Positions 11,169-20,535 of a stretch of 64,000 nucleotides of DNA are shown here, one piece after another. Each line of letters opens with the position of its first letter. Within the stretch, counting starts at the first letter, position 1. Origin of the DNA: Pseudobutyrivibrio sp. (GTDB taxonomy: Bacteria; Bacillota; Clostridia; Lachnospirales; Lachnospiraceae); the NCBI GenBank assembly GCA_017557435.1, contig JAFYYR010000024.1:1-64000 (forward strand). Reading direction: 5' to 3'. The notes below the pieces were generated by a model. It saw nothing but the letters and a program-made list of their open reading frames with translations. It ran no database searches and had not been told where the DNA came from. Both the position numbers and the translations under genes were made by a program.

Positions 11169-11191
11169 TTCACATGTATAATATACTCTAA
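11169..11191 (-). promoter_or_regulatory. Candidate operator box 1 of hypB, overlapping the -10
   Basis: A 23-bp site on the minus strand starts TTAGAGT and ends ACATGTGAA, as does box 2. It contains the -10 hexamer of the hypB promoter, so a bound protein would block polymerase. NikR- or Fur-like metal control is a guess from hypB function only. Confidence 0.4.
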
Positions 11192-11209
11192 ATGATAAAA
11201 AATTGTCAA
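11180..11209 (-). promoter_or_regulatory. Promoter of hypB
   Basis: On the minus strand TTGACA (11209-11204), an 18-bp spacer and TATATT (11185-11180). It gives a leader of about 80 nt to the hypB ATG at 11094. Confidence 0.65.
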
Positions 11210-11387
11210 TTATCCACCTCCCCTGAAGCAGTATAAATTCTAATACAAAGCATCTTTATGCCACAGGTGTGTATTATCTCTGTGAACTCTTTGTGAAAAA
11301 ATTATTTTTTCACATTTATTATTCATATATTCCTTATAATCAATTACACGATAAGTTCTCATCGCAAATTAGGGGAGGCGAAGAGGA

Positions 11388-12227
11388 ATGAAAAAAAGCA
11401 AAAAAATAAGGGTGTTAATCAAAAAGAACATAACTTTTTTGTTGTGTTTTTCAATTTCACTTTCGCTATCAAATATTATGATAGCACACGCTAGTGAAAA
11501 ATCTATTAATCCAAGCTCCGTTTACAAAAATTTGTTATCAGAGCCTGAAAGGAACGTCTATAATCAGGTATACTCTGCCCTTATCGGCCACGACGAATCA
11601 CTTTTTGCAATGATTGATCCTCTATCTGAAAAAGAATTAGAGGACACTATGAATGCAATTTTCAACGACCATCCAGAAATCTTTTGGGCTAACACATCCT
11701 ACAAATATGCTGTAGATTCAAAGGGAATAGTCCACAAAATAAAATTAAGTTACGGAATTAATTCCTCAGACTTAGCTATTGCTAAGAGTAACTTTGATAG
11801 AATCATCTCTAACCTTGTAGCTGGTGCAAATCAATACACCAACGATTTAGATAAAGAGAGATACATTTTCGACGCCATTTGCTCTATGAACACTTACAAT
11901 GTATCAAATGCTTTAAACCAAAGTGCTTACTCTGCACTTGCTACAGGCTCCTCAGTTTGCGCAGGATATGCCAGAGCATTTCAGCTGGTGTGCCTTCAGG
12001 CAGGCATTCCTTGCTACTATGTCACCGGCACCTCTAAAGGCGAAAATCACGCCTGGAACATCGTCCAAATAAATGGAGCCTACTACAATGTGGACCTTAC
12101 CTGGGATGACTGCATCACAGAGGCCACAGGGTATTCATCTTACCACTACTTCAATAAAAATGACCTAGAGTTCTCCTTCGATCACTCTAGGTCTCCGCTC
12201 TCGTCACAGCTGATGAGCTGCATTTAA
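11388..12227 (+). CDS. Secreted transglutaminase-like (papain-fold) protein
   Basis: A 279-residue exported protein of unknown substrate. A Lys-rich N-terminus and hydrophobic stretch (about 14-35, ending AHAS) form a signal peptide. Residues about 150-270 hold a transglutaminase-like domain with the expected triad in order: Cys in SSVCAGYARAF (near 189), His in NHAWNIV (near 220) and Asp in YYNVDLTWDD (near 235). Bacterial members act as cysteine proteases, amidases or cross-linkers at the cell surface. The ATG follows GGGGAGG at a suitable distance and a TATAAT (11335-11340) lies upstream. It is monocistronic and convergent with the sortase gene; a copy of the 77-nt element lies between the two. 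Confidence 0.82.
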   Translation: MKKSKKIRVLIKKNITFLLCFSISLSLSNIMIAHASEKSINPSSVYKNLLSEPERNVYNQVYSALIGHDESLFAMIDPLSEKELEDTMNAIFNDHPEIFWANTSYKYAVDSKGIVHKIKLSYGINSSDLAIAKSNFDRIISNLVAGANQYTNDLDKERYIFDAICSMNTYNVSNALNQSAYSALATGSSVCAGYARAFQLVCLQAGIPCYYVTGTSKGENHAWNIVQINGAYYNVDLTWDDCITEATGYSSYHYFNKNDLEFSFDHSRSPLSSQLMSCI

Positions 12228-12277
12228 TTTTCTCTCAACCGTTTGCCGCCCGCTGTTCAGATTCGTAAACTTTGGTT

Positions 12278-12368
12278 GAAATTCGTAGCTATCAAGCTCT
12301 TGGTGTTGCGCAGCGAAACATGTAGTTGAGCGAAGTAATATCCAAGGCTTGAGAGTGTAACGAATTTC
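12278..12368 (+). ncRNA. Repeated 77-nt structured element, copy B, with flanking arms
   Basis: The core at 12285-12361 is 77 nt, exactly as in copy A (4393-4469), with about 12 differences. It is enclosed by GAAATTCGT (12278-12286) and ACGAATTTC (12360-12368), a perfect 9-bp stem unrelated in sequence to the arms of copy A. Neither strand has a T-tract after the stem, so this copy is not an obvious terminator. Strand is assigned by similarity to copy A. It lies between convergent genes and abuts the sortase stop. Confidence 0.6.
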
Positions 12369-12950
12369 TCACTGAACTCTTTCCGCCACGATTACAAGGC
12401 GATGGCTAGCCACATATATTGGGGTACATGTATACAGCGTAAGCTGTTCGTTTTTGGTTGGTTCAAGAACTGACAGGTCGTCAGGCTCCACAGTTTTGAT
12501 TTCTGTAACTGCATAGGTATAAGTCTGTGTAGGTGTATCCACGTAAATCAAGTCATTTATCTGAACCTCATCCAGTCTGTTGAAGAACTTTCCAAAGGTG
12601 TAGTTTCTATGACCTGCGATTACACAGTTACCTGTCTGTCCTGGAACTGTAGTGGACATATCATGTCCCAGGGAATCTGATAAGATACTTTTCTCAAGTC
12701 CCTGACGCACAGGATTCTCTGATTCTATGGATGGGATTCGCAAAATGCAAAGCATTTCTCCCTCTGAAGGAACCTCAATATCTTCCTCTGTAAATCCCTC
12801 ACCACTAGCTATATATTCTTTGAATTCTTTTATTGTTTTTTCTTTTGAATAATATTGTCTTATATTTAGTCCAATGGAGCTAAGCAAAACGCCTAGCCCC
12901 ACTGCAATCATAATAAGACCAATTAATCTCTTAATAAATCTCTTATTCAT
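12369..12950 (-). CDS. Sortase (class D-like)
   Basis: Membrane-bound cysteine transpeptidase, 193 residues. An N-terminal TM anchor (about 8-27) is followed by the sortase beta-barrel with the catalytic His in VIAGHRNYTF (near 114), Cys in TLYTCTP (near 174) and Arg in SHRLVIVAERV (near 183). It cleaves a sorting signal of an exported protein and links it to peptidoglycan or another subunit. Its ATG shares a base with the stop codon (TAATG) of the preceding adhesin gene, so the two are translationally coupled and the adhesin is the likely substrate. Subclass is judged from the short length and TLxTC motif and is less certain. Confidence 0.92.
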   Translation of the reverse strand: MNKRFIKRLIGLIMIAVGLGVLLSSIGLNIRQYYSKEKTIKEFKEYIASGEGFTEEDIEVPSEGEMLCILRIPSIESENPVRQGLEKSILSDSLGHDMSTTVPGQTGNCVIAGHRNYTFGKFFNRLDEVQINDLIYVDTPTQTYTYAVTEIKTVEPDDLSVLEPTKNEQLTLYTCTPIYVASHRLVIVAERVQ

Positions 12951-15900
12951 TATTTAACTCTTTTTTCTTTTCCACAGGCAAGTATGATTCCAACAGCAAT
13001 AAGTGCTACTGCTACAACATAGCCTACTATTGTTCCAATGAATCCGCCTGTCTTAGCAAGTCCGTTGTTAAGTCCTGCTCCAGTTCCATCAGGATTATCA
13101 AGTGCAACTATATTATTCTCTTTGATAATAAGTCCATCATCTGTAACCTCAGGACCTGCTGCACCGCTGCTTGCACTACCGGAACCATTAGTAGAGCTTC
13201 CGCTTCCGCCTCCGCTACTGCTGCTTCCACCACCTGATGAACCAGATCCGCCATTATCTCCGCCTGAACCGCTTCCTGGATCAGAAGGCTGTGTATCAGA
13301 TCCGCCATTATCAGGATTAGTATTTTCGTCAGCTGGCTTAGGTTCTTCCGGCTCAGTAGGCTCTGGTGTAAGCTTAGGCTCAAGCTTCTTAGCCAACTCC
13401 TCTACAGAAGAATCCGTAAATACGGTATCTCCAAGAGACTTAATCTTAAGACTATCTACTATATCACCATTTGAATCAATAGTTCCTACCATCTTTATGG
13501 TAATTGGATCTACTGGATCATATCCTTCAACCTCACCATCGGATTTCAATAGATATTCATCCTGGTAATTAATATCATAGATAGCTTCGCCAGTCTCCTC
13601 ATCGTAGCTAACTGGTTCAACCTCTACTAATTTACCCTCGATAGGATCAAATCTATAAAGAGCAAACTTCATAGACTTGAATAAATCAGGACTCATGCCA
13701 AACATATCTGGTGAAATGGTAAATGTAGCAGTCTCATCTGCCTTGTAGTCATCAACCATTGTAAGCTTGGCATCTCCTGCATCTACAAAGTCCCCTTCAT
13801 CCTCATCGTAAATCTGAAGGGCATACTCATCAGTGATATTAAATCTGATGCTTTCAGCTACCTCGAATCCTACAGGAGCTGAAATCTCGTAGAGATAATA
13901 CTCTCCACTTGGAAGTGCAAATTCCTTTGCTGTTCCATCAGAAACCCAGCTCTTAATATAATCATCCTTTGCAGCATCTACAGTATCATGCTTGCTGATT
14001 ATAAGAGTTGCTCCTTCAAGCTCGTTGCCCTGTCCTGCTGAAACCTTGCTTACATCAAATGAGCATGTATCAAGTGCGGCGTCTGTCATCACAATCGAAT
14101 CTACAGCGCCCCAGGTATTGTCTGGATTTCTCTTATAGAGAACATCATCTACAACCTTAAATACGATATTGTCTGCTGTATTGTAGCCAAATGGAGTATC
14201 CTTTTCTGTCAAAGTATATTCCACATCATAGCTTGCATCAAAGCTGTGAGTGCTATCATCACTCTTCCAACTATCAACCTTTTTGGTGCTGCCGTCACTC
14301 ATCTTTCTGGAAATCTCAAGATTTCCTCCATCAAGAGCATCTCCGTCTTGATTAACAAGTGAAACATCAACTGTCTTACTCTTCTTTTTATCTTCGAATG
14401 TAAGATTTACTGCATTCTCAGCACCACCCTTTGCGGCAGTGGTAAATGTCATAACCTCAGTGGATAGCTCGTATCCCTCTGGAGCCTCAATTTCCTCAAT
14501 AGTATATGTGGTATTTGGTTTAAGCTTTCCTACGCTTCTTGCCACACCGTTTGCCTTTGTGACAATTTTTGCAACCACATTGCCATCCATATCCTTTACC
14601 ACAAATGTAGCACCTGGTAAGGCAAATGCTATATCCTCTGAATCTACTTTTGTAACAAGAAGATATGTAGGCTTTACAGTCCAACCGCCACCAAAACTGC
14701 TGTATGACAGATTAGAAACTGAATTATTGCTTCCTGAGCCTGAGTAGCCTACCAGCTGTACCTTGTTACTGTAGTCTCCGCCTGATTTAATTTCAGTAGG
14801 TGTAGCCACATATGTAAGGACGTAAATATTTCTATTGTCCTCTTCCTTTGGCAGGATAACCTCTAAGATAGTGCTATCTCCATCTGCAGACATCTCTACA
14901 GAATAGCCTGTCTCCTCCACACCTGTAGATGTTATCTCGCCGGTGCTTGGGTCAATCTGACCAAGATATAGCTTAACCGATGTAGAATCAAGCTCAAGGC
15001 TTGTTCCAAGTGTATCCTTCACAATAAGACTAGAAGGAAGTGGCTGCTTATTTCCATTAAATGTAACTGTGTATGTAACTGCCTTTGAAACAGTGTCAAC
15101 TGCAGCTGACTTATCAATTACTGAGTTCTTCCAAGTGTTTTTCTTGGTAACTACCACACCAGCTGGATTGTCTTTTGTAGAAAGTGTAGCAGTGTTTGAT
15201 ACAGAAACATTTCCACCATTTACGGCAGTGAAAAAGTCTCCATCGTCAACCTTGGCTGTAAATACAATAGCCTCGATTGCATTATCACTTCCCACATCAG
15301 TTATATCCTCTAACTCAACGGTAAGCACTCCGTCAGAATAACTGTAATGTGGCTTTGATGATGTGTCTGTTGTGAGTGTTGTGGAATGAGCACTGCTTGT
15401 ACCATATCCCTGAACCAAAGTCACATCACTGTTTAGAGACATTCCAAGTGAGCCAATATCATCTGTAACCACAACATTTGACATGGCCATCTCATTTCTA
15501 TTTACAGTAAGAGTGTATGTAATCTCATGTGTATCGTAGTTATACTCACCAGATACCTTTTCAAATACTGTACTCTTATATTCACAGCTTGCTTCATCCT
15601 TAATTTCCTTCTGCTGGTCTGAATCAAGCTGTACTTCGTTCTTATAAGTCTTGCTAGCATTTCCGGCCCATATTGATGCCTGTGTCTCATCCAACTCTGT
15701 AACTACATTAAATGTAGCCTGAGTTTCCTTAAGACTATCGCCAAAGTTAATCTTAATCTCTTTGCCATCTACAGTGTATTTATCCTGTAAATCAAGAGTA
15801 GACTTTCCTCCAGACTTTGCCACCATTTCAGCATCACTTATAGAGACGAATTTCTGTCCATCTCCTATAAACTCTGTCACATAAGAAGTGGTAAGTCCCT

Positions 15901-17845
15901 GATAGTTCTTATTAACTACAACCTTCCAAGTAATCTGGTGTGTAGCAGGATTAAAGGAAGTGCAACTCTTCTCAATGGCTGCCTTAGCTGTTACACCTGT
16001 ACCCTTAACAGGTGTCTTATCAAGTGTAGGGCCAACAAGCCATTCCCAATCGCCATTACCTGTTCTGTCATACTGATACTCTAAGAATGCATGGTTAGAT
16101 GGCATCTTAGTGTGGTTAGTACGAAGGAATGTAATGTAGTCATCTATCTGAGTCTTATATTTGATTGTGTATTTACGATCACCTGAAATAGCGTAATCAG
16201 ATGCAGAATTTCCAAATCGCACATACCATGAGTAGGATTTCTTACCCTTATCAGATTTGCCTGCAGTCTTAACTACCTCATATTCAGATGATGGTAATGC
16301 CTGTCCCGTAGCAGTATCAATTACCTGTACAGAATCCGGCACAAGCCCCATGACAGTAGTGCTATCTGTCTCAATTACATCATAGACAGTCAGATACTTC
16401 ATACCGTAGCCATTGGTATTTACATTGATAGTCCAATCAGCTACACCTTCATCATTAAGCTGTCCACCCTCTTTAGTAAGCCAAGAAGAAAGTCCATCCT
16501 TTCTAACAGAATTATCTACCTTTACTTCACCAAGAGGCTTGCCTGATGGATTGCCTGCATCATATATCTTTACATCGTTAGATGCATTTACGCTTATTGA
16601 ATTCTTATTCTGAGTAGAACCTGCTGCAAGGAAATCCACATGTGTCTTGTAGGTAATAGTGGTAACTCCCCCAGCGGTGTTATCTGTAAAACTGTATTTA
16701 AGGGTTCTACTTGCATCATCATATTCTGGTGTGGCATCTACTCCCCCTACCTTAAAGCTGCCTGCCTTATATGACTGACCCTTGCCAAATGTATCAACAA
16801 GCTGATATCCACTCTCATAGGTAACTGGATTGTCAGCATTAGTTACCTTAACGGTCCAGGTGATATCATCATTCTCGTCTAACTCACCAGCAGTCTTTTC
16901 AATAGTTGGTTCCTTAGGCTGATTCTCTGCAATGGCGATTTTAACAGTCTGGCCAGATGTACCTGGAATCTCAAATGAGAAATCCTGAAGGTTTTCTACC
17001 TTTGAGCCGTCTAAACCAAAGCTAAGCCTGATAAATACACCACCAATATCCTCAGGATCTTTTCCCTCGTAGTCTACCTTTAACTTAATGGTTCCGTCAG
17101 TACCCGCTGTTGCAGTACCAAAATTCTTTCCATCTACAACAACTGGAATGGAACCAATTTTAGACAAGTCAAAATACTCACTTTTAATTGATGGAAGTGA
17201 GTAGGTATTACCGTTTACAATAAATGGCTTTCCTTCAACATAGTCTTCCTCTGCATAATTAATATAGAGAGGATCCTTTAGTTTATATTCAAGGGTAAAT
17301 GTTGAATTCTTAGATACCTCAATATCTCCCGAAACATCCTTGCCATCGATTGTAAATTTGGCGCTTTCAATGAGAGCATTCTCATCCGACTCACTAACTG
17401 GCGCTGCTGTAGCCATAAGGCTAGTGCCAAGAATAGTGTCAAGTGCCATATCCTCTTCCAGCAAATAGTTATCCAAATTATTCAATAACAAATAATTGTT
17501 TAACTCAATGTTTTGCAAATCCTCTTGCTGAGGAACTGTCGGAGCATCCACCGCAGGATCGGTCTGTACATTTGGTTCTGCTGGCTGAACCACATCAGGA
17601 TTTTGTGGATCCGCTGGATTCTCTGGAATTTCAGGGTCCCCTGAATTCTCAGGATTACCAGCCGTATCATCTGTAGGTTCAACTACAGGTGGCTGTCCAT
17701 CGTCCACAGGTTCTGCTGGATCTTCAGAAACATTTTCCTGTGTTACAACAGGTTCTGGATCATCTGCAAGAGACACAAAAGTAGGAGCGAGTGTAAAAAA
17801 TAACACAAACGCCCCCATAACTCCCGCCAACAACTTCTTTTTCAT
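12950..17845 (-). CDS. Large sortase-anchored surface adhesin with isopeptide-type domains
   Basis: A 1631-residue surface protein. In order: signal peptide (1-27), a Pro/Glu/Asp-rich stalk (about 28-125), a collagen-binding-like region, at least five related beta-sandwich repeats each opening with a phrase like IEKTAGELDENDDITWTVKV or VFEKVSGEYNYDTHEITYTL, then SpaA/Cna-B prealbumin-like domains (YLLVTKVDSED with YTIEEIEAPEGY, and two more). A Thr/Pro and Gly/Ser-rich linker (about 1490-1565) precedes the sorting signal LAKTG near 1596, a hydrophobic helix and the tail GKEKRVK. The repeats probably carry Lys-Asn/Asp isopeptide bonds. The motif is LAxTG, not LPxTG. The partner sortase is directly downstream. 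The ligand is unknown. Confidence 0.9.
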   Translation of the reverse strand: MKKKLLAGVMGAFVLFFTLAPTFVSLADDPEPVVTQENVSEDPAEPVDDGQPPVVEPTDDTAGNPENSGDPEIPENPADPQNPDVVQPAEPNVQTDPAVDAPTVPQQEDLQNIELNNYLLLNNLDNYLLEEDMALDTILGTSLMATAAPVSESDENALIESAKFTIDGKDVSGDIEVSKNSTFTLEYKLKDPLYINYAEEDYVEGKPFIVNGNTYSLPSIKSEYFDLSKIGSIPVVVDGKNFGTATAGTDGTIKLKVDYEGKDPEDIGGVFIRLSFGLDGSKVENLQDFSFEIPGTSGQTVKIAIAENQPKEPTIEKTAGELDENDDITWTVKVTNADNPVTYESGYQLVDTFGKGQSYKAGSFKVGGVDATPEYDDASRTLKYSFTDNTAGGVTTITYKTHVDFLAAGSTQNKNSISVNASNDVKIYDAGNPSGKPLGEVKVDNSVRKDGLSSWLTKEGGQLNDEGVADWTINVNTNGYGMKYLTVYDVIETDSTTVMGLVPDSVQVIDTATGQALPSSEYEVVKTAGKSDKGKKSYSWYVRFGNSASDYAISGDRKYTIKYKTQIDDYITFLRTNHTKMPSNHAFLEYQYDRTGNGDWEWLVGPTLDKTPVKGTGVTAKAAIEKSCTSFNPATHQITWKVVVNKNYQGLTTSYVTEFIGDGQKFVSISDAEMVAKSGGKSTLDLQDKYTVDGKEIKINFGDSLKETQATFNVVTELDETQASIWAGNASKTYKNEVQLDSDQQKEIKDEASCEYKSTVFEKVSGEYNYDTHEITYTLTVNRNEMAMSNVVVTDDIGSLGMSLNSDVTLVQGYGTSSAHSTTLTTDTSSKPHYSYSDGVLTVELEDITDVGSDNAIEAIVFTAKVDDGDFFTAVNGGNVSVSNTATLSTKDNPAGVVVTKKNTWKNSVIDKSAAVDTVSKAVTYTVTFNGNKQPLPSSLIVKDTLGTSLELDSTSVKLYLGQIDPSTGEITSTGVEETGYSVEMSADGDSTILEVILPKEEDNRNIYVLTYVATPTEIKSGGDYSNKVQLVGYSGSGSNNSVSNLSYSSFGGGWTVKPTYLLVTKVDSEDIAFALPGATFVVKDMDGNVVAKIVTKANGVARSVGKLKPNTTYTIEEIEAPEGYELSTEVMTFTTAAKGGAENAVNLTFEDKKKSKTVDVSLVNQDGDALDGGNLEISRKMSDGSTKKVDSWKSDDSTHSFDASYDVEYTLTEKDTPFGYNTADNIVFKVVDDVLYKRNPDNTWGAVDSIVMTDAALDTCSFDVSKVSAGQGNELEGATLIISKHDTVDAAKDDYIKSWVSDGTAKEFALPSGEYYLYEISAPVGFEVAESIRFNITDEYALQIYDEDEGDFVDAGDAKLTMVDDYKADETATFTISPDMFGMSPDLFKSMKFALYRFDPIEGKLVEVEPVSYDEETGEAIYDINYQDEYLLKSDGEVEGYDPVDPITIKMVGTIDSNGDIVDSLKIKSLGDTVFTDSSVEELAKKLEPKLTPEPTEPEEPKPADENTNPDNGGSDTQPSDPGSGSGGDNGGSGSSGGGSSSSGGGSGSSTNGSGSASSGAAGPEVTDDGLIIKENNIVALDNPDGTGAGLNNGLAKTGGFIGTIVGYVVAVALIAVGIILACGKEKRVK

Positions 17846-17918
17846 GCCATCATCCTTCCTTTAAATATTACCCTAGAAGTTTTCTCCCCCGTTGGCGTAA
17901 CTATCGCCTCATACTTTA

Positions 17919-17947
17919 AACATAGCAGATTAATAAACAATAGTAAA
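17919..17947 (-). promoter_or_regulatory. Possible promoter of the adhesin-sortase operon
   Basis: On the minus strand TTTACT (17947-17942), 17 bp and TATGTT (17924-17919). The hexamers are two mismatches each from consensus, so this is weak. The ~70-nt leader contains a GGCG/CGCC hairpin but I recognise no riboswitch in it. Confidence 0.35.
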
Positions 17948-17952
17948 TATTT

Positions 17953-19260
17953 TTAACCTAAAATGTCGATATACTCGCCAGCTAGCGCCTTATTCATACT
18001 CCTCACTGCGCAGAATTTGCCACACATTGAGCATGTGTCGTCAAACTCAGGCGATCTATCCTCTCTGATTGCTTTTGCTGTATCTGGGTCAATGGCACAA
18101 TCCCACTGCTTTTCCCAGTCGAAACACTGTCTAGCATCTGCCATTGCATTGTCCTGATCAAGGGCATGTGGTATATGCTTTGCAATATCAGCAGCGTGGG
18201 CAGCAATTTTAGATGCAATAATACCCTGCTTAACATCATCTACATTAGGAAGAGCAAGGTGCTCTGCTGGTGTTACATAGCAAAGGAATGCTGCGCCGTT
18301 TTGTGCCGCAATAGCTCCACCGATTGCAGATGTAATGTGGTCATAACCAGGTGCAATATCAGTAACAAGTGGTCCAAGTACATAAAATGGCGCTCCCATA
18401 CAAATCTTCTGCTGAATCTTCATATTGGCTGCAATCTCATCCATTGGCATATGGCCTGGGCCCTCTACCATTACCTGCACATCCTTTTCCCATGCTCTCT
18501 TTGTAAGCTCGCCAAGTCGTACAAGCTCCTCTATCTGGCACACATCGCTGGCATCTGCAAGACATCCTGGACGGCATGCATCACCTAGAGAGATTGTCAC
18601 ATCATACTCTCTACAAATATCAAGAATCTCATCATAATATTCATAGAAAGGATTCTCCTCACCTGTCATACACATCCATGCGAATACAAGTGAGCCTCCG
18701 CGGGATACAATGTTCATTTTTCTTTTATGCTTTTTAATCTGGTCGATTGTCTTTCTAGTGATTCCACAGTGAAGAGTTACGAAGTCCACACCATCCTCAG
18801 CATGAAGTCTTACCACATCAATAAAATCCCTGGCAGTAAGTGTAGCCAAGTCCCTCTGATAATGAATAACACTGTCATAGATAGGAACAGTTCCAAGCAT
18901 AGCTGGGCACTCTGCCACAAGCTTCTGTCTAAATGGCTGAGTATTGCCATGGCTTGATAAATCCATAATAGCCTCTGCTCCCATATTAACAGCAGCCATT
19001 ACCTTTTCCACCTCGATATCGTAATCCTTGCAATCTCTAGATACTCCAAGGTTTACATTTATCTTTGTGCGAAGCATGCTTCCCACACCCTCAGGGTTAA
19101 TGCACTTGTGATTTTTATTGGCCGGAATTGCAACCTGGCCCTTAGCTACAAGCTCTCTGATTTCCTCAGGTGTACGATACTCCTTAAGGGCAACCTGCTT
19201 CATCTCAGGTGTGATAATGCCCTTTCTTGCCGCATCCATCTGTGTTGTATATTCTCTCAT
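17953..19260 (-). CDS. thiC: Phosphomethylpyrimidine synthase ThiC
   Basis: Radical-SAM rearrangement of aminoimidazole ribotide to HMP phosphate, the pyrimidine half of thiamine. The 435 residues are the short form without the N-terminal extension. The family's C-terminal cluster motif [13 protein letters not shown] (CX2CX4C) is at about residues 414-426, and the substrate-site segments [13 protein letters not shown] (SSHGNTQPF), GGSLVFAWM and [11 protein letters not shown] are present. Last gene of the thi operon, 15 bp after thiH. I see no strong terminator after it, so read-through toward the adhesin cannot be excluded. Confidence 0.98.
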   Translation of the reverse strand: MREYTTQMDAARKGIITPEMKQVALKEYRTPEEIRELVAKGQVAIPANKNHKCINPEGVGSMLRTKINVNLGVSRDCKDYDIEVEKVMAAVNMGAEAIMDLSSHGNTQPFRQKLVAECPAMLGTVPIYDSVIHYQRDLATLTARDFIDVVRLHAEDGVDFVTLHCGITRKTIDQIKKHKRKMNIVSRGGSLVFAWMCMTGEENPFYEYYDEILDICREYDVTISLGDACRPGCLADASDVCQIEELVRLGELTKRAWEKDVQVMVEGPGHMPMDEIAANMKIQQKICMGAPFYVLGPLVTDIAPGYDHITSAIGGAIAAQNGAAFLCYVTPAEHLALPNVDDVKQGIIASKIAAHAADIAKHIPHALDQDNAMADARQCFDWEKQWDCAIDPDTAKAIREDRSPEFDDTCSMCGKFCAVRSMNKALAGEYIDILG

Positions 19261-19275
19261 AATAGAAATTCTCCT

Positions 19276-20526
19276 TTATACATATAAATAATCGTTAAAA
19301 ACCGGTTGTAATCCTTCTTTTGACATATCAACATACATTGTGCCAAGGCTTCTGCCATCGGAGATTTCAAATTGCTCATCTCCTGCAACGCTCTCCTGCT
19401 GCCCACTATATTTCTCCTCATGGTCTCCAATTCCAGTAGACACACCAGCGGAAATCTTAGTTGCTGCGATTTTGGCTATACCATTTCTGAACTCTGCTGT
19501 CTCTCTAGATGAAACTGTTATTCCGCAGTAAGGCAGGAAAATGCGGTAAGCACATAGTACCTGACAAAGCTGACGCTCTCCCACATCCAGAGGATTGATT
19601 GTCTCGTTGTTAATAATTGGGCGAAGTCTTGGACATGACAGTGACATCTCTGCATGTGGATATTTTCTCTGCAAATAATACACGTGAAGTGCTGATGCCA
19701 ATGCATCCTTTCTAAAATCAGAAAGTCCAAGAAGAGCTGAAAATCCAACACCTCTCATGCCACCCATAAGGGCACGCTCCTGAGAATCAAATCTGTATGG
19801 CCACACTCTCTTATTGCCCATGAGATGAAGCTTCTCGTATTTGTCAGTATCGTAGGTCTCTTGGAATACTGTCACGTAATCCACGCCACACTCATGGAGA
19901 TACTTGTAATCCTCCACATTGACAGGATAGATTTCGATGCCCACCATCTTGAAATATTTTCTGGCGATTTTGCAGGCCTCACCTATGTATTTCACATCTG
20001 ATTTTGCAGGGCTTTCTCCTGTAAGAATCAAAATCTCCTCCATGCCGCTTTCTGCAATAACCTTCATCTCATGCTCAATCTGTTCAGTATCAAGGCGAAG
20101 TCTTTTGATTTTGTTGTAACAGTTAAAGCCGCAGTATACACAGTAATTCTCACAGTAATTAGCTATGTAAAGTGGTGTAAAAAGATATACCGTATTTCCG
20201 AAGTGCTTGCCTGTCTCCCTCTGGGCACGCTCTGCCATCTGCTCTAAAAATGGCTCTGCTGCTGGAGAAAGAAGTGCCTTAAAATCCTCTATAGTACATC
20301 TGTCACTGGTAAGTGCTCGTCTTACATCCTTTGCTGTGTACTTGCTATAGTCATAGCTTTCCATCTCAGCCATTACCTTAGAGCACACATCTGACTCAAT
20401 CACATCCATTCCTGGTAAATATTTCATATGATCGATACGACTGCTAGGGTCATTTTCCAGCTGATGCTTTCTTGCAAGGGCCGTTTCAGAAAGTAAATCC
20501 GAATCTACTAAAAAATTATTTTCCAT
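19276..20526 (-). CDS. thiH: 2-iminoacetate synthase ThiH
   Basis: Radical-SAM tyrosine lyase that makes dehydroglycine for thiazole assembly, which marks an anaerobic route in place of the oxygen-dependent ThiO. The 416 residues carry the cluster motif CENYCVYCGF (CX3CX2C) near 128-137, LILTGESP, and a C-terminal BATS region with ISAGVSTGIGDHE. It requires SAM and a reduced [4Fe-4S] cluster and works with ThiG. The gene lies 9 bp after thiG. Confidence 0.97.
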   Translation of the reverse strand: MENNFLVDSDLLSETALARKHQLENDPSSRIDHMKYLPGMDVIESDVCSKVMAEMESYDYSKYTAKDVRRALTSDRCTIEDFKALLSPAAEPFLEQMAERAQRETGKHFGNTVYLFTPLYIANYCENYCVYCGFNCYNKIKRLRLDTEQIEHEMKVIAESGMEEILILTGESPAKSDVKYIGEACKIARKYFKMVGIEIYPVNVEDYKYLHECGVDYVTVFQETYDTDKYEKLHLMGNKRVWPYRFDSQERALMGGMRGVGFSALLGLSDFRKDALASALHVYYLQRKYPHAEMSLSCPRLRPIINNETINPLDVGERQLCQVLCAYRIFLPYCGITVSSRETAEFRNGIAKIAATKISAGVSTGIGDHEEKYSGQQESVAGDEQFEISDGRSLGTMYVDMSKEGLQPVFNDYLYV

Positions 20527-20535
20527 GACAGCCTC

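Noticed and set aside
13038..13568. 176-codon Pro/Leu/Ser-rich reading frame on the plus strand
   Set aside because: It is the antisense of the Gly/Ser-rich linker of the adhesin; its repetitive composition is the complement of that linker.
17846..17952. Cyclic-di-GMP riboswitch in the adhesin leader
   Set aside because: I looked because adhesins are often so controlled, but none of the GEMM-I core segments is present; there is only a small GGCG/CGCC hairpin.
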